From positions 620,001-684,000 of the forward strand of contig NEEC01000008.1 of NCBI GenBank assembly GCA_002189035.1: 64,000 bases of DNA, given 5' to 3'. The notes beneath the pieces are model-generated. The model made no database searches. It saw only the letters and a list, made by a program, of their open reading frames with translations, and was not told where the DNA came from. This document shows, piece after piece, positions 46,622 through 58,709 of this stretch. The stretch's first letter is position 1. Each line of letters starts with the position of its first letter. Position numbers and translations under genes: made by a program. Origin of the DNA: Utricularia gibba (Eukaryota; Streptophyta; Magnoliopsida; Lamiales; Lentibulariaceae).

Positions 46622-49012
46622 CCCAAAATTTCACATATCCGAGCCGGCTCAAGAGTATACAAGCAGTACGTGTCTCTCTATTGCAACTAAGCCCCTGAGG
46701 ATCATACTAATATCATCAGCGCTCCCACTTCTTTCGGAAATTACACGCATAGCACAATTTTTTATGACGCAAAAATTACTGCAGTATTTTCAGTGGCGTA
46801 GGGCAATGGAGGTTGTATTACAAATCTAACCATTATATTTTGAATGTATGATAAAAATGATTATCGCATATGTAAAATTTTGATAATAGTGTGTTAGAAA
46901 AAAATGTTCGATGATCATTTTTCTAAATAATCCAAAGCAAAGTCGAATTCATTCCTCAAAAAATGTCATAAATAGTAAAATATCTTTCCTTCAAACCTAC
47001 AAATTTTAGAAACCGATTTTATGGATTTGATATCAGATTTAATTTATTGAATTTAGATAAAAATGACATAAATATTAATTTTTTATAATATTTACTTAGC
47101 AAATAAGAATTTCAGATTTAAATAAAATAAAAGAAAATAGAGGCTTAAAGTTACGTCCGATTTTACATAAAATATAACGTATAGATTCAAATCTTGTAAT
47201 ATGTTTTAATTATAAAAGTATTTTAAATAAATCTTAAATAAATCCTTTCATATAATAAAATAAAATACTTTTAATCTATAATTATAAATTTAATATAATT
47301 TATAAATTTCATATTAAATTTTCCTAATCTCCTCAATTGGAAAGATGTGAAATATAGTGTGTACTTGTGCTCTTATATTTCCAACAACTCGTGTTCAAAC
47401 TCAAAGATCAAATTGAAATATGTTTATCTATCTATACACAAATTTAAGTGATGATCATCATCTAAAATTCATAAGACAGATAATAATTTTTCATAAACCT
47501 ATTTAAAAGGAATGAAATATTTCAAAAAAAATGCACTAATTTGAAATTAATAATAAATTCATTACTTTTCCTATATAAAATTTCAAAATATATATGTTAG
47601 GATCACAAAAGTTGAATATAAAGTTTTTGAAATAACCAAGTAACCTTAAGAGTAATATAAAGAATTACATAATTAAATGATATATATTATACTTTGATAT
47701 AAAATTTAATAGTTATCCAAAATAAGTTTTCCAAATATTATTCTTGTCATGCTTTCTCCCGAATTTTGATTTTTGAATTATGTATACCTCACAAACTTCT
47801 TGAAATACACTCATCTAGAAGAGCGATGCAATTTCAAAATAACAAAGAAGATATCAATAACTATAAGTTATTTTTGAAACTATTTAAATTATCAATATGT
47901 TTTGAATTTTATTATTATTTATTAAAATGATTTTCAAGATTCTTTTATTTTTCTAATATAATTAAAATATCAAGTTCACTTAATACAATTTTTGTATTAT
48001 AATTTATAATTTGAGATTCTGTAATTGAATGTTGCAGCATCGAAATATTTGTTTATAGCTAGATACATCATATGTTTTATATAATTGTTTAAAAAATAAT
48101 CAAGGATTGAATATAGCTATTAAAATCCTTCTGATTCAAATATAATTAGTTTATCCCTATGAACATGTATCTTATTTCAAAAATCGAGGAAGCATAAAGA
48201 GAAAAAAAAGAAGTAATAGATAATAAATGTTGATTTTGATTTTGGACTATGAAACAATGTTCATGCGATGAACTTTTGGCTATTTCATTTATTAGGAATG
48301 ATTAATTTTTGATATTTTGGAACTCGATGATTTTATTTGAAGTAAAAATTATGTTGTATTTTTTTTTAATTGAAGAAACTTCTAGTTATTGATCTCTTCA
48401 TCTATATTTTGAAAGTGAATTATTCTTTTGAATTACATAATTTCAAAAAGAGTGTATGAAATGGATCTTTTATGCTGAAAATGAATCATTACTCTGAATT
48501 ACTATTTTTTAGAAATCTTGTGAGGTATACATGATTAAAAATCAATTGACAAAATAATACTTCAATAATTCATTTAAAATAAATATTAATGTAAAATATT
48601 TATCATTTAATTTTATAATTACCTATTACATCATGCTGACAATTGATTTGTTAATTAGAAGATTGTATATATGAGAATCCATATGTATATAACAATTAAT
48701 ACAATATTATACACTTTAAATGTAAAAATCATGAATTTCTTGTATATTTTGAAAATATCCATTTAAAATGAATACAATATTAAATAAAAATATACTGACA
48801 TGTTAATCTATTTTATGAAGTTCCCAATTCAATTGTAAAATTTGAAATAGGAAGCTCATATGAGCTGGCCAACCAGTCCTTGATGAAGAGTCAAGTTGTT
48901 AGTCTTCCATCCAAGAAACCAGATGACATGAATGATACGGTCAAAGGTATTGAGTTTTTGCTTCAGTTGGGGTACACAAGCAAAAACTTAAAATGTCATA
49001 TCTAGTTGGGAC
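46622..49012. other. Long AT-rich intergenic region
   Basis: After the presumed ZCCHC10 5' UTR exon and promoter (46622-46790), about 2.2 kb of strongly AT-rich DNA leads to the copia element. No coding sequence is recognised. An inverted-repeat element inside it is listed separately. Confidence 0.55.
47640..48625. mobile_element. AT-rich element with diverged inverted terminal arms
   Basis: The reverse complement of 47640-47803 resembles 48508-48625. The best block is tgtgaggtatacataatt (reverse complement of the left arm) against tgtgaggtatacatgatt on the right; further shared blocks are aaaaatcaa, atatcatttaatta/atttatcatttaatt and gtaatt/ataatt. The arms are ~120-160 bp and roughly 70% alike by eye. 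There is no coding content, so it is probably an old non-autonomous DNA transposon. Confidence 0.5.
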
Positions 49013-49469
49013 TATAAGATAATGTTTTGTACGGAAATGAGAAGAGTATTGTAGATGTGATATGATATACAACTTTGAAATCAAAAAAATATGCTTGTTT
49101 GATAATATGAGAGAGACAAAACGGATAGATAGTATAAAATATTGGGCAGCCCTTTTATAGATTGATAGAGAGAGTTATTGCTCAACTTACTATTGCTCGG
49201 TTTTTGTCCTATTGCGTATTCTGGTCATTCAAAGTCCAAGCTGGTGGGATGGGCTTTAGGATTTATAGAGTTTGGGCAGGCATCATCCTTGAGGTCTCGC
49301 AGTACATATTTGAGATTGAATGGATTCAGTAGGATCGGACCCAGATCTACAGCACAATGTCGAGATTTCTTTCTACGATCGTGCTCCTTGATGTGGCTCA
49401 ACTCGTTCTGTTGATTCAATTGCTCCTCTTGTTCGACTAAAATCTCACTTCCATCCTCGCACTCCAACA
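49013..49469 (-). repeat. copia 3' LTR (457 bp)
   Basis: Aligns along its length with 54031-54450, for example gagagacaaaacggataga, gctcggtttttgtcct and gatcgtgctccttgatgt. It carries extra sequence near 49285-49320 that the other LTR lacks. On the minus strand it starts TGTTGGAG; the opposite terminal dinucleotide is mutated (TA instead of TG on the plus strand). Confidence 0.88.
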
Positions 49470-49482
49470 TTCCTCTTTGAGG

Positions 49483-52400
49483 TCAAAATTGAGACTTCGG
49501 TTGAGTTTCAAGAGGATTTTTTCTTAGTTCTAGCAGTTCACAAATTTTCTTGAAATTCTTCGGAAAAAGACACTTGGTGAGAATGTCGGCTGCCTGATCT
49601 TCTGAAGGTATGTATTGCAAAGGTATTATTCCTTCTTTTATGTATTCCCGAAGTACATGATAAGTTACCTTGATCTGCTTGATTTTCCTAAACATGATGG
49701 GGTTTTGGGCTATGCTAATCACTGATTTGTTATCGATCTTTACTATCATTGGTTTTTATATCTGAATCTTCAAGTAATCACAAGTCTTAATAATCCACTG
49801 GGCATGATTTGCTGCTGCAACTCTGGTAATGTATTCGGCTTCGGTGGAAGATTGAACTATTATGTCTTGCTTGCGGTTGTTCCATGCGAATGCGCCTCAT
49901 CCTAAGTTGAACAAATACCCGGTGGTGGATTTGCACTCAAGTTCATCACTTACAAAGTCGGTATCGACAAACCTTAGAGGGCAGGATTAGTACCTTTCTT
50001 ATAATATAAGCCTAGGTTTGAGGTAGTTTTGAGATACTCTAAAATGTGTTTGCTACCTTCATGTGCTGTGTGTGAGGTGTTTGGGTAATCCTGGACAAGT
50101 AGGAGACGACAAAGATGATGTCTGGCCTAGTGGCTATTAGATATTGTAAGACATTGATCAGTTATTGAAATTCAAATTTGTCGCATGTAGAATGATCTCC
50201 TGAGCTTAGTTTGTGTGTATCATCAAGGGGGAATGCTGCTGCAGCAGGTTTAGAGTCTTCCAAATGATACCTTTTAATTATGTTTTTGGTGTACTTCTTT
50301 TGATTCACAAAAATGCAGTCATCTAGTTGATTGATTTCGAGCCCAAAAAAGTATGATTTCAGTCCCAGATCAACTAGGTCAAATCTATTCTTCAGTAGCT
50401 CCTTTTGTTTCTCAATAAGTTCAGTGCTAACGGATATCATCCACATATAGGGAGATGATCACTCTATCTTACGGTTTGTCTAGGAGTATAGGGTTGTATC
50501 ATTCTAACTTCTTGACTAACCTTGTTTAATAAAAAATGAGTATATAGTAAAGTACCATTACTTTGATGCTTGTTTGAGTCCATAGAGTGTCCTTTTTAAT
50601 TTAAGTATCTTGTTTTGCTCATTAGCTATCTCAAAACCCCGTGGAGGTTGTACGTATACATCTTCATATAATTCTCCATTAAGGAATGTGGTCTTAAGGT
50701 CCAAGTAATAGATGTTATAGCGATAGCCAACAGCCAAAGCAAGTAGTAGTTTAATAGTGTCTTGATGGGCAACAGGGGCAAAAGTTTTTAGGTAGTCAAG
50801 GCCAAATCTTTGTAGATATCCCTTCACTACTAGTCTTGATTTCTTTTTGTTCTCAATGCTATGTAGGTTTAATTTGGTTTTATGTATCCATTTGGTTTAG
50901 GGTTTAGGGTGTTTATCCACTACTTCCCAAACATTGTGGTTTTGAATAGATTGTAGTTCACCTTGCATAGATTGGCACCAGAGTGGAGAGTCCATGGCTT
51001 CTTTCAAGGTTGTCGGTTTGGTAGTTAGCATGCTTCTCGCATAGATGTTTGTAATGCTATCATATTTTCTACAGAAGGGAATGTCAACATGTGTGTAGAT
51101 CTTCATAATCGTTGGGGTTAGAGCTTTTATAATGTGGCAAGTATACATCATTGTCATCATGTTGTCCTTGTTATGGTTGTTTAAGTGTTTTGAGTGACTC
51201 TAGAATCTATTTTGCTTTGATGACAGGTGGAGGTTGAGGAGAAGTATTGCACGCCAATTGAGAGTTGTTCTCAGGTAACTCTATATTTGCATCAAGATCT
51301 GCTGGTATTCAATCACATTGTAAACCTGTTGTAGAGTGGTCAGTGTTCTCCGTTTGCTCTTTGGGTGTAAGGGGTACAAGAGAAGTATTGGAACTAATTG
51401 ATTGAGGGAAGACAGATCCAAGTAGAGGGTTTTATGCTGGAGCCTCTTTAGCAGGGTGGGCTGCTGTGATGTTCTTGAGGAGCTCCAACTGTCACAAGTT
51501 GGTTCTCTGTAGTTTTGAACCTCCCAGTAATTCTCAATGAGTCGTTGTCCCTCCTCAATATGTGCGGTACTCATGGGTCTCACCTCTCTACTCGACAAGC
51601 TGCTAGAGTTTGAGCTCTTCAAGTGTGCTATTTCAGGTTTGTCTTCAGGAAAGAGAAGTAGAATGTTTTGAGATGTGGATCCTGCAGGTATCTGGTTTTT
51701 TCCCGATTCCCAGTTCTGGGTCTTTGTCTCATCCACAATAATGTCTCGACTGATTTGGACCTAATCAATTCTCATATTCAATACTCGAAATGCCTTGCTA
51801 GTTTGACAGTACCCCAACAACATTCCTAGGTAAGACTTGTTGTTGAGTTTGGTGCATTTCTCTTTAGGTATGAGGATGTAACAGAGGGACTTGAATACCT
51901 GAAGATGGTCCATGGTAGGTGGCTTTCCAAACCATAGCTCTTATGGGGACTTTCCTTCGGATCTTTTTGATGGCAACCTGTTGAGAAGGTAAATCGCGAT
52001 ATTGACGGTCTCTCCCTAGAAGCAGAGAGGCATGTCCTTTTCTTTTAATAGACAATGAGCCATGTTCATAATAGTCTTATTCTTCTTTTCGCGGATGCCA
52101 TTTTGCTCTAGAGTGTAGGGGCTGTGAATTGATGAACAATTCCGAACGCTTCACAGATATGACACAGATCAATAGAAGAGTATTGACCTCCATTATTAGA
52201 ACGCATGGTGAGTATCTTCCATCCACTTTGGGTTTCAGCTACTGTTTTAAATGTTGAGAAGTAGTGAACTATTTCAAATTTCGCCTTCAGAATATAGTCA
52301 TGTGTACTTCGAGAATTCGTCGAAGAAGATAATATAGTATCGATTGCCAGATCATGTAGGTACCTTCATGAGGCCACAAACGTCGTTGGTGACAACATTT

Positions 52401-53850
52401 AACTTATGCATGGAATGGACATTGTTCTTGGGAAATGGGAGTTTGGTCATCTTGCACTGGTGACAGACTCCATATAGTTCACTTTAACTAGGTAACTCAA
52501 ATATATTTGTTGCTAAGTTTTTATGATGTAAGGTGGTTACAGTTGACATGTGATGATGTCCCAATCGATGATGCCATAGTTTAGACTGCTTAGTGGTTGA
52601 CAAACAGATGTCCGAGGCATCGGAGAAGTTCAAAGTGAATACCGATTTATCATCGATGTAGATAGTATAACTTTTGATTTTGCATCATTGATTGTGCACA
52701 TTTTCCCTTCTAATAGAATGCGAAAGCCCCTATCAATCAGCTGGCTTGCATTGAGGAGGTTGTGCGAAGCACTAGGTACATAGTATACATCAGGTGTTTT
52801 TACTACTTTTTGAGTGGTCTCTATGTGGAATATCCTGAGACCATTGATTGGTATCAATGTTCCATCAGCAGCTTCAATGAACTTTCCAATCAATGTCATG
52901 TAGGTAGAGAATACACTAAGATCGTTGGTGAGATGATGAGAGCAGCCACTATCTAGTAGCCAAATGCCTTTCTTCCACAGATCGGTGAGGGTGGTGATAA
53001 GAGAGTATTGGCGTAGGGTGTACAATATCAATTTTCATCTTATTAAAACCACCAAAAGACGGTTACATCATTTGATTTGTTGACTAATTTGGTAGTTGTA
53101 GCATTTTTTAATGGACACACTCTGTCAATGTAGCCCTTAAGGTTGCAATACTTGTAGGAGGAATCCGGATTCTAGAAGCAGGAGGAGGGCTGATGATTGT
53201 GCTTTTTGCAGAATAGACACACTATCGGATTGCTTGCCAATCAGTTTTTTGGGGTTGTAGAATAGAGTCTATTGAATTGGTACTCAACCTTGACTATCAT
53301 AGGATAAGTGGTGTGGAGTAGTTTTTATCATTCCTGATAAAGCTACTTTCAGATTATCCCCTTATTTAACTTCTTCTTCAAATTCCCCTAGACATTCCAA
53401 TATCTGTTTTGATGAGAGTGTATGTCGATGATGCGAAGAGTAGTGACGACTGGTTCGTAGGAACGGGGCAGGGAGCTGAGGATTTTGGACTTGACCCTTC
53501 TATCGTCCACTGTTTCACCTAGAGTCTACAATTCAATGACGACCCTAGTTAATGTGTCTTAAAATTGCAATATGCTCATACCCAGTGTGTGTTTCAAATT
53601 GTGAAAATGTTCCCATTGTTGCTGAATGTGACTTTCATGGGCTTCGGTGTCTTCCCCATAAAGTTTCTTCAATTTTCACCAAATGTCTCTAGGATCCTTT
53701 ATGTGCATGATTCTTGTGAAGACATCTTCAAATAGTGCTTGGTTCATTGCACACTTGGCTTTCTTGGTTTGTAGATTGATATACTTGTGAGAGTCAGCTG
53801 ACTCTGTGGTGGGTGTGTGCGTACACGTTGGATCTACTACTAGTTAGATA
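49483..53850 (-). pseudogene. Degenerate copia gag-pol
   Basis: Pieces in order on the minus strand: gag (about 53300-53850, weak); zinc knuckle CLFCKKHNHQPSSC (53170-53220); aspartic protease with DSGCSHHLTNDLSVF and VYYVPSASHNLLNASQLI (52630-53031); gag-pre-integrase/integrase with ESYGVCHQCKMTKLPFPKNN near 52500; reverse transcriptase with TFAPVAHQDTIKLLLALAVG, TTFLNGELYEDVYVQPPRGF and LYGLKQASK (50558-50827) and FFGLEINQLDDCIFVNQKKY (50162-50446); RNase H end with AADILTKCLFPKNF (49483-49749). Each piece is split from the next by stops or frameshifts. Confidence 0.85.
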
Positions 53851-54016
53851 TCATTCATTTGAAGGGAGCTTTCCATCCGGGCCGCCCCCTGAGGCATATC
53901 TTTGGCTGTTGAACACTGATGTAGACTGTTGTAAGGTGGTCATAGCTTTTGGTACACAGATGATTAACGGCAAACAATATACTGCAAGGAGGTGCGAGGC
54001 AAAGGGTTGCAGTTCA

Positions 54017-54030
54017 TGTTGGGTTCACCA
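54017..54030 (-). other. Candidate primer-binding site of the copia element
   Basis: Immediately inside the 5' LTR (minus strand) lies TGGTGAACCCAACA. It starts with TGG as a tRNA 3' end requires, but it is not the initiator-Met site (TGGTATCAGAGC) usual in plant copia elements. Confidence 0.5.
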
Positions 54031-54450
54031 TGTAAGATAATGCTTTGAATGGAAATGGAAAGAGTATCATAGACGTGATATGATATATAACTTTGAGATC
54101 AAAAAATATGCTTGTTATATGAGAGAGACAAAACGGATAGATAATACAAATATCGGGCAGCCATTTTATAGACTGATGGAGAGGGCCGTTGCTCTACTTA
54201 TCGTTGCTCGGTTTTTGTCCTGTTGCGTATTCTGATCATTCAACGACCAAGCTGGTGGGTTGGACTTTAGGATTTATGGAGTTTTGTCCAGTATCCAATA
54301 GGATTGGACCCAGATCTGAAGCACAATGTTTCTCCTTCAACCGAGATTTCCTTCTATGATCGTGCTCCTTGATGTCACTCAACTTGTTCTGTTGATTCAA
54401 CTGTTCCTCCTGTTCGACTGAAGTTTCACTTCCATCCTCACATTCCAACA
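54031..54450 (-). repeat. copia 5' LTR (420 bp)
   Basis: Pairs with 49013-49469. It begins TGTTGGAATG and ends CTTACA on the minus strand (TG...CA termini intact). Confidence 0.88.
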
Positions 54451-54593
54451 TGGACTACGATGATCTTATTAAAAAACAAGAAGAAATTGTAAAAAGGTTG
54501 AAATTCTTCATTCTTTGTTCACATTTTTTTCATACATTCAATTTGATACAATGAATTTAAAGCAATTTATGATGATTCTTCCAAACAAGATAT

Positions 54594-55665
54594 TTTGCTT
54601 CTCCTCTTTCTTAATCCCATTTACCATTTTTTAAGGTATAGGGTTGCTGGCTCTTCTTGCATGTCCATTACCACTAACTATAGTGCTTCAATTGGGATCA
54701 GAGACATGTTTCATTATACTATAGCTTGTAATAGTGATATGATTTATCATTCCCTCCTCAAGCTGTTGTCTCTCCAGATTTTTAAGCTCTAATTTCCTCG
54801 AGATGCCTTCAAATTGAACCATATTCATCATCCCTTCTTATACTCAACCTCCGCTGAAAACCTTGAGACTGTGAATTGCTTCTATGTCTTCCAAAATACA
54901 AATGCGAATCCATAGAAGACACAATATTGAGTGAGGTATTTTCCAGATAGAGGACAAGTAGCCCAATTTGAATTGGAATATGTCCTCAAAAGTTTTCAAT
55001 CCTGATTCCGAGTAGAAGAGTCCCTGCTGCATATTTCCTTTTAGGAATCTATAAACTTGTATTGTTGTTGCCCAATGCTCTTAGCATGGGTTTTCCATGT
55101 ATTGATTGAATAATTGTATTGAGAATGATAGGTCACGTCTAGAAAACCCTAAGTATAAGAGTTGATCAACAAGTATTCTGTAATTCTTAGGAGAATTGAG
55201 TGGCCTTCTAGGGTTATTAGTGTCCAATTGGCAAAGGTACAATTGGACACTTGTCATTAGACAAGTTTAAGTTTACTAGAATTCTTTCACATAAACACTT
55301 TGACTTAAAAGAATTCTTTTATCTTCTTTATATAAGGATGTAATCCACATAGATGAGGTGGATGGTTATATCTCATTCTAGCTTCTTTAGAAATAGGCAT
55401 GGATTGTGATTACTTTGACTAAAATGAATAGTTTCCAATTTTCAAGTAAGTTTCTTATTCCATTGTCTCGAGGCTTGCTTCAAGTCATAGAGTAATTTCA
55501 AAAATTTATAAACTTTTCCATTTGTTTCATACCCTTTCGGAAGTTACATGTAAATTTCCTCTTTCAATTTTCCATTTAGGACAGCATTGTTCATATTTAC
55601 CTAATGCAAGTGCTAGTTATGTGCAGCTGCGATTGCTAGGACAAGTCTTATAATGGTGAACCCTG
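54594..55665 (-). mobile_element. Remnant of a second copia element: reverse transcriptase to 3' part
   Basis: On the minus strand, 55430-55665 encodes RT with VNMNNAVLNGKLKEEIYM, then a stop, then LPKGYETNGKVYKFLKLLYD and LKQASRQWN. Around 54850-55220 the RT C-terminus reads DLSFSIQLFNQYMENPC and IQVYRFLKGNMQQGL. Segment 54594-54750 is similar to 62408-62570, so a second copy of the gag/protease-side sequence also lies here. All is broken by stops. It is probably the same family as 59976-62600, cut apart by the gypsy element. Confidence 0.75.
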
Positions 55666-56754
55666 GGGTTGGCGAATTGGCTTTGTTCCCTCCTCCAAAT
55701 AGATGTGGTGAGTGCATATGGAGGGGCTTATTCCTTTGATATCCGCCAATGTCCACCCAATTGCTTGTTTGTGCTTCTGGAGCACACTCCTGAGTTTTTC
55801 CTCTTGTTCCAGGGTTAGTGTACTAGAGATAATAACAGGTAAAGTCTCATTTTTGTCCAGAAATAAATATTTCAAATGTTTAGGCAGTGTTTTTAACTCT
55901 AGTAATGGGGCATGAATAACGGAAGGAATCAGCAGTTTCTCAGGCATTTCTAAACTCAGAAAAACAACGTTAGAAAATTCAGGTTTTTCAGAAAAATAAT
56001 CAAGATAATTTAAAAGTTCGGAATCAGAAAAAGAAATACGATCAGAATCAAAGTTTTCAGTAAGACATTTGAGTAAGGGATCTTGCTCATGGACCATCGC
56101 TAAGTGTTCTACATTTGCGTCAGATGTAGATATTGAGCAAATCTCGTTAATCTAGTCCGGGTACTGCATGGCTTTGTCCAGGCTGAAGTCCAACACCTGT
56201 CCATCGAACTGTAGGGAAATTGTGCCGGCTTGGACATCAATTTTGGTGCCTACAGTAGCCATAAACGGTCGTCCCAAAATGATGGACTCTGAAATCATGG
56301 GATTTTCACTCTCCATGGGAATAACGAAAAAGTCAGCAGGAAAAATCAAATCTTCAACATGCACAAACACATCATCAACTCTACCATCAGGCTTCACATG
56401 TGATCTATCAGCTAATTGACAAACAACACTAGTAGGCTCAAGTTTACCTAGCTTAGATACAAGAGAAAGATAAAGAGATCTAGGCATAATATTAACCGAT
56501 GCTCCTAAATCACACATGGCAACTGAAATTTTGGTTTCACCAATAGTAACAGGTATGGAAAACATACCTAGATCCTTACACTTTCTTGGAAGCCTTCTCT
56601 GAATAATTGCTGAAATATTTTCAGTCAAGGGAATTACCTCTTCCACTTTTTCCTTCTTCTTGGGGTCACATAAATCCTTCAACATTTTCGCATATTTCAG
56701 CACTTGATCTATCATGTCCAGCAAGGGAATATTCACGTTCACCTTCTTCATCAC
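55666..56754 (-). pseudogene. gypsy protease and truncated start of reverse transcriptase
   Basis: 56152-56754 is a retroviral-type aspartic protease of the Athila form: MCDLGASVNIMPRSLYLSL, LADRSHVKPDGRVDDVFVHV, LIFPADFFVIPM and ILGRPFMATVGTKIDV. After a stop, 55666-56097 continues with the linker and the RT N-terminus (IGWTLADIKGISPSICTHHI, then KPIRQPQ) and is cut there. Confidence 0.85.
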
Positions 56755-58573
56755 CTCATCACCTCCATGAATGCTTTCAGTCCACGTTTGTCCTTGCTCT
56801 TCCTTCGAAGTCTCATAGGAAAAGGAGGTGGAATGACTAGAGACTTGGGTTGATCAACTTCTTGTGGCTCCTTCTCCATTACTTCTTTAGGTGGCATTGG
56901 TACAGGAATGTTCTGAGCTGGAGAATCATCAGGATGCTCTAAAATAATCTCCTCATCCACGTCATCATCGTCATCCAAGACTTCTAATTCTTTTTCTTCA
57001 GATATGTCCACCTTAGTCATGAACCATGGGTAAGGTTCCGGTAGATCCTTCCCACTTCTTAAAGATATGGCGTTGATGTGTTCTGGGTTCTTCACTGGTT
57101 GGGATGGCAGTGCACCTTGTGTCTCCAGTCGGTTCATGGCTTGAACCAGTTGGGTAATCTGGGTTTGCATGCTTGTAATTCGTCCATCCATGTCTTTTTG
57201 CGCAGCATGCATTTTAGTGGTGCTTTCGGCAAGGGACTTCACCATGGACTCCAGATTATGATTCGGTTGATAAAGAACAAGAGGTTGATCTGGAACTCTA
57301 GTGATTTGCAAAGGTTGAGACGGAGTAGTGAGAGTTTTCTGAGAAACAGCAGAAGGGTTCCCTAGTGATGGGGCTTGACCAGGAGGCACTGGTTGTCTCC
57401 AGCGGAAACCAGGATGATCTCTTCGCAGCATTTGGTAGTTTCCGTAATTATAACTTCCTCCTTGGTTCTAGTAGAAGGCGTTCACCTCTTCTGTTGGCAC
57501 CTCATGTATCATAGGTCCTGTATCAGAATAATGAGAGGTTGAAGATCCTTGATACCTTCCTTGTTCTTGAGAAGTGATTGGAAGCCAAGCTTCAAAGTAT
57601 CACTCATAGTAGCAAGTTGAGCTAAAACTTCAGAATTATCCACTTCGTGCACTGATTTTATAGGCTGAGAATCTCCTCCAGGGGCTCGGTATGAGTAGTC
57701 ATAACGGCTGGAAGTAGAATAAGAGTTGGCAGCCATTTGTTCTATCAATCTTCGGGCATTAGCACTGTGGCAGTTCTCTAGTAATGACCCATTACAAGCG
57801 GCATCCATTTGTCCTCTGATCATGGGGGTCAGTCCTTCGTAGAAATGTTGTAAAATTTGACCTTCAGTAAGCCCATGCTGTGGATAAGTGTTACAGATCC
57901 GGTTAAATTTGTCATAATACTCCTGGAAATTCTCTCCTTCATTTTGTAGCATGGTAGCTAAAGCTCTTCTTCCCGCGAAGGCTCTTCCTAGGGGCGCATA
58001 TCTATCAAGAAACTTTTGAACCATTTGCTCCCAGGTAGCAATAGAGGATGGTGGTAGTCCATACAGCCACTCCAAGGCTCGCTCAGTGAGACTGAAAGGG
58101 AAGACCCGCAGCTTGACTTGGTTCTCCGTAGCACCTTTTGGGCGCATGGATGCACAAGCCGTGTGCAACTCTCTAAGATGACGATTTGGGTCGTCATTTT
58201 CTCTCCTAGCGAACTTAGGAAGTGTCTGGAACAAATATGGTTGAAGCTCAAAGTCCTCTTCCGCATCAAAGATGATACAAAGTGGTCGGTCAGCATGGCT
58301 GGCGGTGATTTCTTCTTTGATGGTCCTTAGTGTTGGGCCATGATTAGTGATCGGTAGAACTGGAAAAAATTGCGGATGCTGTTGCTCCTGTTCTCCATGC
58401 ATTGTGGGGACTCCAGTAGGTGGTTGAGCATCCATTTCTTTGTTAGGAGATAGATTTGAAGTTAGTTCCCTCTTTTTCGCCAGAAATGTGCGCTCAATCT
58501 CCGGATCTAAAGGGCACAAGATGTCTCGGTATGATCTTAAGCTTCGGTGTCCTTTTGGTGGAGTTGAATGCAT
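56751..58573 (-). pseudogene. gypsy gag, one internal stop
   Basis: The gag frame starts at 58573 (MHSTPPKGHRSL) and is open to 57509 with the Retrotrans_gag core: LRVFPFSLTERALEWLYGL, FAGRRALATMLQNEGENFQE, ICNTYPQHGLTEGQILQHFY and GLTPMIRGQMDAACNG. A second piece at 56751-57431 continues with a Pro-rich linker and a coiled-coil-like segment (MDGRITSMQTQITQLVQAMN). The long gag frame suggests the insertion is younger than the copia remnants. Confidence 0.85.
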
Positions 58574-58685
58574 AAAAACAGAGAAAAACAGCAGCAAAAC
58601 GGAAATAAAAGAAAAACAAGAAGAAAGAAAGAAAAGAAAAGAAAAAGAAAAACTATACACAACACTAAACACAAAAATACACAAC

Positions 58686-58703
58686 TCCCCGGCAATGGCG
58701 CCA
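58686..58703 (-). other. gypsy primer-binding site (tRNA-Asp type)
   Basis: TGGCGCCATTGCCGGGGA on the minus strand differs by one base from the TGGCGCCGTTGCCGGGGA site I know from Athila/Tat elements. It lies a few bases inside the LTR end. Confidence 0.85.
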
Positions 58704-58709
58704 AAAATT

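Larger units (their letters stand above)
49013..54450 (-). mobile_element. Ty1/copia LTR retrotransposon, nearly full length, degenerate
   Basis: Two LTRs flank a gag-pol region on the minus strand. Reading minus, the order is gag with a degenerate zinc knuckle (about 53170-53220), protease (52630-53031), integrase (about 51860-52560), reverse transcriptase (50162-50827) and RNase H (49483-49850): the copia order. A purine-rich tract sits next to the 3' LTR (opposite 49470-49479). Flanking 5-mers gggac (49008-49012) and tggac (54451-54455) look like a target-site duplication with one mismatch. Many stops and shifts show it cannot move by itself. Confidence 0.9.
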
